The notes beneath the pieces were generated by a model, which did no database searches, was not told the DNA's origin, and saw nothing but the letters and a program-made list of their open reading frames with translations. DNA of 51,119 bases, taken from positions 1 through 51,119 of the forward strand of contig JAJDCQ010000047.1 of the NCBI GenBank assembly GCA_029260755.1, in the 5' to 3' direction. The position numbers and the translations under genes were made by a program. Below are positions 22,378 through 31,196 of this stretch, in pieces. This DNA is from Planctomycetota bacterium (GTDB lineage Bacteria; Planctomycetota; J058; JAJDCQ01). Every line of letters begins with the position of its first letter. Position 1 is the first letter of the stretch.

Positions 22378-25118
22378 CGTCCCTCCCCCGGCCTCGGCCG
22401 CGCGACGAGCGCCTCGAGCAGGCCTCCCGCCTCGTCGTCGGGGACGAGGCGCTTCGCGATCGTGGCGAGTCGATCGACCGTCTCCTTCGGGCTCGGGTGG
22501 TGGACCGCGGCGACTCGCCGCCCGGTCGCCAGGATCGCCGCCGCGATGCGCGGACCGAGGTGGGTCGCCGCCTCGGGTCGCGCGTCGGGCTCCTCGTCGG
22601 CGACCGGCCCGAGGCCCTCGATCAGCACCTCGGCCGCGCGGGCGACCGACGCCTCCGACGCGCCCGCGCGGGCCGCCCACTCGGCGTAGGCGAGCGGTGC
22701 GGCGACGTGCCGGCGCCCGGGCGGCAGGGCCGCCCTTCGCTCCCAGCCGAGCTCGTGGAGGCGATCGATCGCGCTCTCCCCCGGGTCGCTCGCGCCCGGC
22801 GCGCTCCAGGAGGCGAGCGCCGCGCCGAGCTTCACGACGACATCGGCGCCGGCTCCCTCGCGATTCCGGGCGCGCGAACCGACGAGGTTCGCGTCGACGA
22901 ACACGCTCGCGAGCCAGGTCAGCGCCCAGGCCGGCAGATCGCCGCGTCGTCGCTCGCGCGCGAGGACCGCCTCGTAGGCGGACCAGTCCTTGATGATCGC
23001 GGTCACCCGCCCGGCGTCGCCCTTCCGCCGCCGGCGCTGCTCGACCCGGACGGCGAGGAGGGTGACCACCTCGGTGGGGTCGAACCCGTCGGCGTCCGCG
23101 ATCGCCTCGGCGAGGCGCGCGTCGCTCTCCTTCGCCTTCGGCGCGAACTGCTCGATCGTCTCGACCGCGTCCGGCCAGCCGCCGAGCCGCTGGAGCAGCA
23201 GCGCGAACGCGAACGCCCGCTCGAGCATGAACGGGTCACGCATCGTCTGCCAGACGGCCACCTGCATGGTGACCGCGTCGATGATCTGCTCGACCCGGTT
23301 GTGCTCCGATGGGTGGAGCAGCACGGCCGCCTCGACGATCGCGAGGGCGTCGCGCAGGCGCTCCTGATCGGCCGGCTCCAGCTCGCTCTCGCGGTAGATC
23401 TCGAAGGCGACGTCGATGAACCGCTCGAGGGCGTCGGGCTCGATCGGGACGCCTCGCGCCCCGGCCCGGAGGTCGACGACGAGCGCCCGACAGACCGCGC
23501 CGACGTCCCGGACCTCGACCCGATCCGCCGAGACCAGCCGCTCGAGGCGCCGCACCAGCACGCCCCGCCGCCGCTCGGCGCACCGCTCGCGGTGCGCCGC
23601 GTCGCGGGCGCCGGCCGCCGCCCGGCCGAGAGCCGCCACCGTCATCGCGACCAGGTCGTCGTCCGCCTCGAGTCGCCGCGCCGCGATCGCATCCGCGATC
23701 AAGCCCGCCCCGACGGGACCGATCAGCGTCGGGACACGGTCGAGGATCCGGACCAGGTCGTCGGTCCGGCGGTGTTCGACGAGGACGGTGATCACCGCGC
23801 CCCTCCGCTCGACCCACGGCGGCGCGTCGAGCGCGGCCGTCCGGACGAAGACCGGGTCTCCCGCGGCGAGCGCCGCGAGCCCGGCGATCACCTCGAGCCG
23901 CTCGCGGACGGCCGGCTCCTCGTCGCGCCCGAGCCGCCTGGCCCGCTCGCCGAGCGCGGCCGCCGACTCGAGCGCGGCGCGCTCCCCCGCCGCCGCAGCG
24001 ACGAGCGCCGCATCGAGGTCGCCCTCGAAGCTGGCCGCGTCGCTCGCCCCGCGTCCGTCGGCCGCTCCGCCGCGAACCCCGAACGTGACGGCGACGGCGG
24101 CGGTGACGAGGGCGAGCGCGGCGACCGCCGCGGCGGCGAGCGCTCCGCGGCTCCGGCGCCGGAGCCGTCGCCGCAGCCGGTCGAGACGACCCGGCGCGCG
24201 CGCGGTCACCGCCTCGCCGCGCCCGAACCGCTCGAGGTCGTCGGCCATTGCCGCGGCCGAGGCGTAACGACGCGCCGGGTCCTTCTCGAGCGCCCTCAGG
24301 CAGATCGCCTCGAGGCCCGGCGCGACTCCCGGACGCGTCGCCCGGGGCGGGGTCGGATCCTCGTTCGCGAGCTGCCAGAGGAGCGTGACCGGCTCGCTCG
24401 CCTGGAACGGCGGGCTCCCGACGAGGCACGCGTAGAGAACCGCGCCGAGGCCGTAGACGTCGGTCGCCGGTCCGACCCGCCGCCCGACCGCGCCCTCCTC
24501 CGACCCGGACCTCGATCGCGCGACCTGCTCGGGCGCCATGAACGCCGGCGTCCCGACGAGCTCGCCCGTCCGGGTGAGGGTGTCCGCGAACGCGTCGTAG
24601 GCAAGCCCGAAGTCGACGACCCGCGGACGGCTCGGCGGCGCCCCGGGGGCGCTCTGGACGAGGATGTTCCCCGGCTTGAGGTCGCGGTGGAGGACGCCGC
24701 GCTCGTGGGCGTGCTCGACCGCCCGGGCGACATCCGCCACGAGCCTCGCCGCGACGAGGTCATCGAGCGTCCCCGCCTCGAGGCGGTCCGCGAGCGACTG
24801 CCCCGAGACGAGCTCCATCGCGCACCACGGAAGGCCCGCGTCGATCCCGAACGCGTGCACCCGGACGATCCCCGGGTGACCATCGATCCGGGCGAGCACC
24901 TCCGCCTCCCGCCTGAACCGCGCGAGGGCGCGGGGCGCGTCGGCGCCGAGGCGGGCGGCCAGGATCACCTTCAGGGCGCAGACCGCCCCCGTCGAGCGGT
25001 GCCGCGCCCGGTAGACCGCGCCCATCCCTCCCCGCCCGATCGGCCCCTCGACGACGTAGGGGCCGTAGGCTCGGCGCGGCGAGGCTCCAGGCAACCCGTT
25101 CGCGCCCGGCCCGATCAT
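22374..25118 (-). CDS. Transmembrane Ser/Thr kinase 9
   Basis: The protein is 914 residues with a very short N-terminus (about 17) before the kinase domain. Key residues are intact: GRGGMGAVY, K50, D146 (HRDLKPGNI), D169 (DFGLAYD), MAPEQV. A basic stretch (DRLRRRLRRRSR) precedes the membrane helix at 326-348, placing the kinase in the cytoplasm. The C-terminal region carries the family motifs RTAALDAPPWVERRGAVI, RLGGWPDAVETIEQFAPK, RGDLPAWALTWL (D727) and RRHVAAPLAYAEW. It lacks the LW...G motif that closes kinases 1-6. The start overlaps the stop of kinase 8 and the stop overlaps the start of kinase 10, both as ATGA. Confidence 0.96.
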   Translation of the reverse strand: MIGPGANGLPGASPRRAYGPYVVEGPIGRGGMGAVYRARHRSTGAVCALKVILAARLGADAPRALARFRREAEVLARIDGHPGIVRVHAFGIDAGLPWCAMELVSGQSLADRLEAGTLDDLVAARLVADVARAVEHAHERGVLHRDLKPGNILVQSAPGAPPSRPRVVDFGLAYDAFADTLTRTGELVGTPAFMAPEQVARSRSGSEEGAVGRRVGPATDVYGLGAVLYACLVGSPPFQASEPVTLLWQLANEDPTPPRATRPGVAPGLEAICLRALEKDPARRYASAAAMADDLERFGRGEAVTARAPGRLDRLRRRLRRRSRGALAAAAVAALALVTAAVAVTFGVRGGAADGRGASDAASFEGDLDAALVAAAAGERAALESAAALGERARRLGRDEEPAVRERLEVIAGLAALAAGDPVFVRTAALDAPPWVERRGAVITVLVEHRRTDDLVRILDRVPTLIGPVGAGLIADAIAARRLEADDDLVAMTVAALGRAAAGARDAAHRERCAERRRGVLVRRLERLVSADRVEVRDVGAVCRALVVDLRAGARGVPIEPDALERFIDVAFEIYRESELEPADQERLRDALAIVEAAVLLHPSEHNRVEQIIDAVTMQVAVWQTMRDPFMLERAFAFALLLQRLGGWPDAVETIEQFAPKAKESDARLAEAIADADGFDPTEVVTLLAVRVEQRRRRKGDAGRVTAIIKDWSAYEAVLARERRRGDLPAWALTWLASVFVDANLVGSRARNREGAGADVVVKLGAALASWSAPGASDPGESAIDRLHELGWERRAALPPGRRHVAAPLAYAEWAARAGASEASVARAAEVLIEGLGPVADEEPDARPEAATHLGPRIAAAILATGRRVAAVHHPSPKETVDRLATIAKRLVPDDEAGGLLEALVARPRPGEGR

Positions 25119-28100
25119 CGCGGCCCCTCGCCATCGTCACCCGAGGGCTCGCGCTGCGCCCGCTCGGCGGCCAGCCACTCACGGAGCTCGCTCACGTACC
25201 TCTCGGCGATCGGATCGGGGGCGGCCCGGTCGAGGAGCTCCTCGGCGAGGTCGAACCGGTCGATCTCGATCAACACCCGCGCCGCGAAGACGAACGTCAT
25301 CGACGGGAGCGGCACGCCGGGACGGACGCGGGCCCGTTCGACCAGCAGCCGCTCGGCCTCCGCGTCGTCGCCGTGCCGCCAGGCGTGGACCGCCGCGACC
25401 TCGTAGGCCTCCGGCGCCGTCGGGTCGATCCGCCGGACGAGCGCGAGCAACCCCGCGAGCTCCTCGCCGGGGCACTCGCCGAGCTCGGGAGTCGCGGGCG
25501 TCGCCGCCTCGTGCGCGGCCATTCGCCTCAAGACGTAGCTCGTGCTGGTCAGGAGGGACTCCCGCTGGGCTCGCGCCTCGTCGACGAGGCGCCCGATTCC
25601 CGGGCCGCGCTTCGCCTCGCAGATCTCCAGCGCCGCCGCGGTCAGCTCGACGGCGAGGGCCACTTGCCCCCTCCCCTCTTCCTCGAGCTCTTCGAGCATC
25701 CGGGTGATCGCGAGGAAGCTGCGTCGCTCGATCGGCCGGGCGCGCTCCACGCCGATCACCTCGTCGAGAAGCCCGAGGAGGATCGTGTGCGCCTCGTCCT
25801 CCGACTCCACCGCCTCACGAAGCCGCTCGAGCGCGCGCCGCTGACGCTCGGCGGGCGCCGACGGTCGGAACAGACCGCGGAGGCGCCACACCGCCCAGCC
25901 GACACCCCACGCCGGCACGTCACCGCGGCGCCGGTGCCGTTCGAGGAGGCGCACCAGCGGCCGCACGTGCACGAACGCCGTCTCGATGACCGCGGCCGAC
26001 CGGTCCTCGACCCCGTCGGGAGTCGCCGCGCGCTGCCGATCGAGCTGCCGCTGCAGCTCGACCGCGAAGAGATGCGCGGTCAGCCCGACGAGCTCGGCGG
26101 GGTCGGCCTCGTCCGGCCGATCTCGCAGCTCGGCCAGGCGCGGCTCGACCCAGCCCCGCTCCGAGCCGGCGGGGACGAGCTCCTCGACCCAGAATGGCCA
26201 CAGACCTGCGCGCGCGAGGGCGAGCGACACCGCGGCGAGCTCACGCTCCTCGTCCTCGCTCGCCAGGCGCTTGCTCTGGAGAAGGATCCGGTAGAGGTGC
26301 GAGACGACCGGCTCGACCCGCGGATCGTCGAGGTCGAGGGCGAGGATGCCGACCTCGAGCGCGGCGATCACCACCGGAATCGGCGCGCCGCCGTGCTCCG
26401 CGAGGGCGAGGACGGCCGAGAGCGCGTCTTCGTCGAGGGCCGGCCTCGGCCGGCCCGCGCGGAGCGCGCGGGCCAGGCCCATGAGCGTCGGCGTCGCCGC
26501 GCGGATCTCCTCCGGCGTCGTCATGGCGGTTCGTCCGAGGGCGCCGCCGAGGAGAGCCACGCGAACGTCGGCCGCCGCGCGGCGCTCCTCGACGCTCGCG
26601 CCCCGCACGCCTCGTTCCTGCGCCGCCGCCAGCTCGACGGGAGCCAGCGCCCCTTCGCCGGGCAGGTCGAGCTCCCGGGCGACGGCCGCCGCCGCGATCG
26701 CGGCGACGAGCTCCGTGTCGTCGAGCAGCTCGGGGGCGCGCTCGACCAGCCGCGCGAGCAGCTCGGAGCGCCCAACACCGAGGAGGAGGCGCGCGAGGCC
26801 GCGCCGGTCGATCCGACGCGCCCGGACGCCGACGTCGAGCCGGTCGAGTGCGAGGCGAGCGGCCGCCGGCTCACCGAGCGCGATCTCTCCGAGGATCTCC
26901 ACCAGCGCGACGTCCTCGTCCGACAGCGCGCGGCGACTCTCGGGGCGCGCCGCCAGCTCGACCGCGCGGGCGAGCGCGCTCGCGTCGCCGGCCAGCGCGA
27001 GCTCGAACGCGGCCGAGAACGCGCGGGCGTTCGCCTCGACGACGGGACCGCCCGCCGACTCGGCCCCGCCGCCGAGGACGCCGGTGAGGGCGGTGCCCGC
27101 GAGCGCGGCGACGACCACGACCGTCACCGCGAGCAGCGCGCCCGCCCCCTGGAGGGCCCGGTCCCTGCGGAGACGCCGGACCACCCGTCGCGCCGCGCGA
27201 CCGAGCCTTCCCGTCGGCTGGGCGAGGACCGCATCCCCGGCGAGCCAACGCTCGATGTCGTCCGCGAGCTCGACGGCCGTCGCGTATCGACGCTGCGGCT
27301 CCTTGTGGAGCGCCTTGAGGCAGATGGCATCGAGCTCGATCGGCACCTCCCGCCGAAGCGACGAGGGCGGGGCCGGCACCTGGTTCAGCACCGCGACGAG
27401 GACCGTCTGCAGATTTCCCCGATCGCCGAACGGCCCCTCGCCGGTGAGGGCGGCGTAGAGGACGGCCCCGAGGCTGTAGACGTCGGCCTCGCGCCCGATC
27501 TCGTCGGCCGACGAGCCGCGCACCTGCTCGGGCGACATGTAGGCGGGGGTGCCGATCATCTCGCCGGTGCGGGTGATCGTCTCGCCGATGACGTCGTAGG
27601 CGAGGCCGAAGTCGACGATCCTCGCCCGCCCGCCCACCTCGTCGCTGCCGCTCCCCGCCGGCTCGATCATCACGTTGTCCGGCTTGATGTCGCGATGAAG
27701 CACCCCGTAGCGATGGACGTAGTCGAGGGCTCGCGCGACCCGGACGACCACGCGGGCGGCGTCCTCGACCGGGAGCGGCCCCTCCTTCTCGAGGATGTCC
27801 GAGAGCGCCCGCCCCTCGACGAGGTCCATGGCATACCACGGAGCGCCGTCCTCGACGCCGAACGCGTGAACGGTGACGACGTCGGGATGCTCGCTCACCC
27901 GGGCGAGCACCTCGACCTCGCGGCGGAACCGCGCGACGGCGCGCTGCGCGCTCTCGCCGCCGAGCCGGTGCGCGAGGATCACCTTCACGGCGTGGATCGC
28001 GCCGGTCCCGCGATGCCGCGCGCGCATGACCGCGCCCATCCCGCCGTGCGCGATCCGATCGATCACGTCGTACGGCCCGAGCGTCGTCCGCCGGCGATGG

Positions 28101-28120
28101 CTCTGCTCGTAGTCGGTCAC
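25115..28120 (-). CDS. Transmembrane Ser/Thr kinase 8
   Basis: The protein is 1001 residues and starts at GTG. The kinase domain spans about 14-295 with K46, D144 (HRDIKPDNV), D170 (DFGLAYD) and MSPEQVR. The Gly loop is unusual: AHGGMGAVM, so the first Gly is Ala and the usual Tyr after AV is Met. Nucleotide binding may differ, although all other catalytic residues are present. The membrane helix is at 325-349. The C-terminal region has LARAGLWPFWVEELVPAG and RRRGDVPAWGVGW (D734), and ends in TPR-like pairs (RFDLAEELLDRAA). It is the first gene after the 94-base gap and probably begins the last module of the array. No clear ribosome site was seen. Confidence 0.95.
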   Translation of the reverse strand: MTDYEQSHRRRTTLGPYDVIDRIAHGGMGAVMRARHRGTGAIHAVKVILAHRLGGESAQRAVARFRREVEVLARVSEHPDVVTVHAFGVEDGAPWYAMDLVEGRALSDILEKEGPLPVEDAARVVVRVARALDYVHRYGVLHRDIKPDNVMIEPAGSGSDEVGGRARIVDFGLAYDVIGETITRTGEMIGTPAYMSPEQVRGSSADEIGREADVYSLGAVLYAALTGEGPFGDRGNLQTVLVAVLNQVPAPPSSLRREVPIELDAICLKALHKEPQRRYATAVELADDIERWLAGDAVLAQPTGRLGRAARRVVRRLRRDRALQGAGALLAVTVVVVAALAGTALTGVLGGGAESAGGPVVEANARAFSAAFELALAGDASALARAVELAARPESRRALSDEDVALVEILGEIALGEPAAARLALDRLDVGVRARRIDRRGLARLLLGVGRSELLARLVERAPELLDDTELVAAIAAAAVARELDLPGEGALAPVELAAAQERGVRGASVEERRAAADVRVALLGGALGRTAMTTPEEIRAATPTLMGLARALRAGRPRPALDEDALSAVLALAEHGGAPIPVVIAALEVGILALDLDDPRVEPVVSHLYRILLQSKRLASEDEERELAAVSLALARAGLWPFWVEELVPAGSERGWVEPRLAELRDRPDEADPAELVGLTAHLFAVELQRQLDRQRAATPDGVEDRSAAVIETAFVHVRPLVRLLERHRRRGDVPAWGVGWAVWRLRGLFRPSAPAERQRRALERLREAVESEDEAHTILLGLLDEVIGVERARPIERRSFLAITRMLEELEEEGRGQVALAVELTAAALEICEAKRGPGIGRLVDEARAQRESLLTSTSYVLRRMAAHEAATPATPELGECPGEELAGLLALVRRIDPTAPEAYEVAAVHAWRHGDDAEAERLLVERARVRPGVPLPSMTFVFAARVLIEIDRFDLAEELLDRAAPDPIAERYVSELREWLAAERAQREPSGDDGEGPR

Positions 28121-28214
28121 CGGCCGGCCCGCCCGCCGAGCCCGAGGTCGCGGTCGAGCTCGCAGGGGCCCGGGCGACGACCGGGCGCCGGATCGGGTCG
28201 GGTGGCGACCGCGG

Positions 28215-31196
28215 TCAATCCTCCCGCCTCCCCGTCTTCCTCTCGCGCTCCTCGATCGCCATCAGGATGGCCTTCCGCCGCGGGGCCGGGATGTGGGGCG
28301 CGAGGTCGATCACCCTCCTGGCGCGGGTCTGATCCAGGACGACCGCGTGGAGGTGCCACGCCACCCCGGAGAAGGTCTCCCAGCTCGGGCCGCGCCCGTC
28401 GAGGTCCACCTTCCCCGCGGTGTTCTCGAGCGCGCGGATCGACGCCTCGAGCTCTCCGCGCCTCAGTCGCCGATAGGCCTCGAGCTCGTCGGACAGCGGG
28501 CTCTCGGGGTCGAGCCTCTTCGCGACTTCGCGCAGTCGCGCGTACGCGCGGTCGGCGTCACGATCGGGGACCGTCGACCCGAGGGCGTGACGACCGAGCC
28601 CTCGGATGATCGACCCGAACGTGCTGCGCTGCGAACCGGGCCCGGTAAGGCCGAGATCCCGATTCAGCTCGCGGAATCGCTCGACGCTCTCCTCCAGCTC
28701 ATCGAGCTCCGCATCGGCGATCGCCGCCCGACCCTGAGCCAGCCGAATCCGGAAGAGGTCGATGACCACCTGGAACGAGCGTCGATCGGAACGGCGCTTG
28801 CGGTCGCGCGCCCGCGCGCGCTCCGCCAGGTCGGCGATGAACGCGAGAACCTCGCCGTCTTCGCGGCGAGCCGCAAGACGGTCCTGAAGGCGCGCGAAGA
28901 GCTTCGGATCAAGGCTCGCCTCTGGAGGAGCGGTCGGGAGACCAGAGACCATGAGATTCCGGACGAGGATGCCCAGGACCCAGCTCGGAAGGTCGCCTCG
29001 ACTCGCTTCGCGATCGAGGAGGGCCCGGACGGCCCACCATCCCTCGTCGAGGGCCCGGGCCTCCGCCAGGCCCGCGAGCGGGTCGCTCCGCAGCTGTCCC
29101 TCGAGATGCTCGGCGGACCGGGTCGCGATGAAGCCCGCCAGATACAGGGCGAGCTCGCCCGGGTCGACGAGCTCTCTCGAGTCGACGCGGCCGACCTCCC
29201 CGCGGAGGGCCTCGAATCGCCGGACGATCGCGTCCTGAGACGACGTCATGTGAGCGAGATCACCCGCCCAGTAGAGCCAGGCGCCGATCCTGACGAGGCC
29301 CACTCCGAACCGAAGTCCGGGCTCCGAAAGGGAGGCGTCCGGGACCCTGGAGAGGAACATGATCTCTTTCGCCTTGTCGAAGATCATCCGACGTTCGTCA
29401 TCGGGGCTGAGGCTCCCGTCCTCGAGACGGCTGGTCGTCTTCGGGAACCAGAGGGCGAGCTCGAACGTCGCCGCCAGCACCTCTTCGTCGACCGGCGAGA
29501 GCACGAGCTCGACGAGCCGTCGAGCCTCGTCGGGCCGAAGCTCGGGTGGCTCGTCGGTCTTCCCGACGATCGCCGCGAGCTCGTCCGCGGACGCGACCAG
29601 CTTCTCTGCCGGCGCCGGATCGTCGAGATGAGCCGCGACGCGCCGCGCGAGGAGGCGAGCGCGGAGGCGGTCGCGCCGACCCGTCTCACTCACCGGCGCG
29701 AGCTGGCGCAGCCGGTCGAGGACCGCGACCGCGATCGGGCCTTCGATCGCGGCGTCTTCGATCAGGACATCGACGATCGCCTCGGCGAGGTTCGTATCCA
29801 GCGTTCGCCCGAGCTGAGCCGCGAGGGCTGGCTCGTTTCGGCTACGGACGGCGACCCGCGTCGCCAACGTCGCGTCCGCCTCGGACCCGACGAGGTGAAG
29901 GCCGACGCGACCGCCGCGGGCGAGGCCGGCGAGCGCCTCGATCCTCCGGACGCCCGCCTCCCCGATGACCTCGACCGCGCGGTCCCTGCCGAGCTCTCGC
30001 ACCCGCTCGGCCGCAACGAGGAGCGACTGGAGGTCGGCTCCCTCCTCGACGGCGCGCCACGCATCGGCGAGCTCCTCGCCGACGCGGTTCGACTCGGCGA
30101 CGCGCGCCTCCGCGATGCGGCGCCGATCGCGAAGCGCCTGGAGGAGAATACCGCCTCCCGCGGCGGCGATCAGGAGCGCGAGCGCCGCGACGATCGCGAT
30201 GGCGACGCGGTTGCGGCGGGACCGCCTCCCCGCCGGGACAATGGCCCGCCAGATCCGCTGGATGCTCGACCGGCTCTCGACCGCGGGCGTCAACCCGGCG
30301 AGCCAGCGCTCGAGGTCGGCGGCGAGGTCCGCCGCGCTCGCGTAGCGAGCGCCGGGGCGCTTCTCGAGGGCCCGGAGGCAGATCGTCTCGAGCGCCGCGG
30401 GGACGCTCGGCGCCACCCGGCGCGGCGGCGCGGGGTGCTCGTCGAGCACCGCCGCCATGACCGCGATCGGGTCGCGCCCGGCGAACGGCGGCATGGCGGT
30501 GAGGAGCGCGTAGAGGACGGCGCCGAGGCCCCAGACGTCGGTCCGCGGACCGACATCGCCGCCGGACAGGGTCGCGTCGATCTGCTCGGGGGCCATGAAC
30601 GACGGCGTCCCGAGCACCTCTCCGGTCGCGGTGAGGCGCGTCCGGGCGAGGTCGGCCGCCAGCCCGAAGTCGAGGACGCGGACCTGCCCGGTGCCGCGCT
30701 CGACGACGATGTTCTCGGGCTTGAGATCGCGATGGACGATCCCGTGCTCGTGGACGTGGGCGAGCGCGGCGCCCGCCTGCGCGACGATGCGCGCGGCGCG
30801 GGCCGGGTCCATCGGACGCGCGCCCGCCACGGCGCGGAGGTCGTCGCCCTCGACCAGGTCCATCACCGAGAAGAGCATGCCGCGCTCCTCGCCGAACGAG
30901 CGGACCGCGACGATGCCGGGGTGCGCCGGGATCCGCGCGAGCGTCTCGGCCTCGCGCCGGAAGCGAGCCACGTCCTCGGGATCGGCATAGACCGCGAGCT
31001 CGGGGAGGATCACCTTGAGGGCGTAGTCGACGTCGGTCTCGACGTGGCGAACGTGGTAGACCGCGCCCATCCCACCGCGCCCGAGCTCGCGGAGCACCTC
31101 GTAGGCGCCGACCCGCTGCCCGGCCGTCGGCGGCAGAGGGACGACCCGATCCGATGGTCGACGCGGCGACGAATGCGGAGGCGCGGGCGTCGTCAT
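28215..31196 (-). CDS. Transmembrane Ser/Thr kinase 7
   Basis: The protein is 993 residues. The kinase domain (about 30-300) has GRGGMGAVY, K61, D157 (HRDLKPENI), D176 (DFGLAAD) and MAPEQID, all intact. The membrane helix is at 331-355. The C-terminal region keeps LVRIGAWLYWAGDLAHM and RGDLPSWVLGILV (D735), but the LALDxPPW block is not recognisable and the terminal LW...G motif is missing. The coding sequence from about 28560 to 30100 is less GC-biased at third positions than the kinase part. The start overlaps the stop of kinase 6 (ATGA). After its stop comes the 94-base gap that ends the middle module. Confidence 0.96.
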   Translation of the reverse strand: MTTPAPPHSSPRRPSDRVVPLPPTAGQRVGAYEVLRELGRGGMGAVYHVRHVETDVDYALKVILPELAVYADPEDVARFRREAETLARIPAHPGIVAVRSFGEERGMLFSVMDLVEGDDLRAVAGARPMDPARAARIVAQAGAALAHVHEHGIVHRDLKPENIVVERGTGQVRVLDFGLAADLARTRLTATGEVLGTPSFMAPEQIDATLSGGDVGPRTDVWGLGAVLYALLTAMPPFAGRDPIAVMAAVLDEHPAPPRRVAPSVPAALETICLRALEKRPGARYASAADLAADLERWLAGLTPAVESRSSIQRIWRAIVPAGRRSRRNRVAIAIVAALALLIAAAGGGILLQALRDRRRIAEARVAESNRVGEELADAWRAVEEGADLQSLLVAAERVRELGRDRAVEVIGEAGVRRIEALAGLARGGRVGLHLVGSEADATLATRVAVRSRNEPALAAQLGRTLDTNLAEAIVDVLIEDAAIEGPIAVAVLDRLRQLAPVSETGRRDRLRARLLARRVAAHLDDPAPAEKLVASADELAAIVGKTDEPPELRPDEARRLVELVLSPVDEEVLAATFELALWFPKTTSRLEDGSLSPDDERRMIFDKAKEIMFLSRVPDASLSEPGLRFGVGLVRIGAWLYWAGDLAHMTSSQDAIVRRFEALRGEVGRVDSRELVDPGELALYLAGFIATRSAEHLEGQLRSDPLAGLAEARALDEGWWAVRALLDREASRGDLPSWVLGILVRNLMVSGLPTAPPEASLDPKLFARLQDRLAARREDGEVLAFIADLAERARARDRKRRSDRRSFQVVIDLFRIRLAQGRAAIADAELDELEESVERFRELNRDLGLTGPGSQRSTFGSIIRGLGRHALGSTVPDRDADRAYARLREVAKRLDPESPLSDELEAYRRLRRGELEASIRALENTAGKVDLDGRGPSWETFSGVAWHLHAVVLDQTRARRVIDLAPHIPAPRRKAILMAIEERERKTGRRED

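Noticed and set aside
25373..28609. Long plus-strand open frames opposite the kinases (also about 31154-34090, 34213-37611, 37245-40709, 40789-43887)
   Set aside because: They are antisense shadows of GC-biased genes: their products are Arg/Glu/Leu-rich and low in diversity, with no domain, while the minus strand carries complete kinases.
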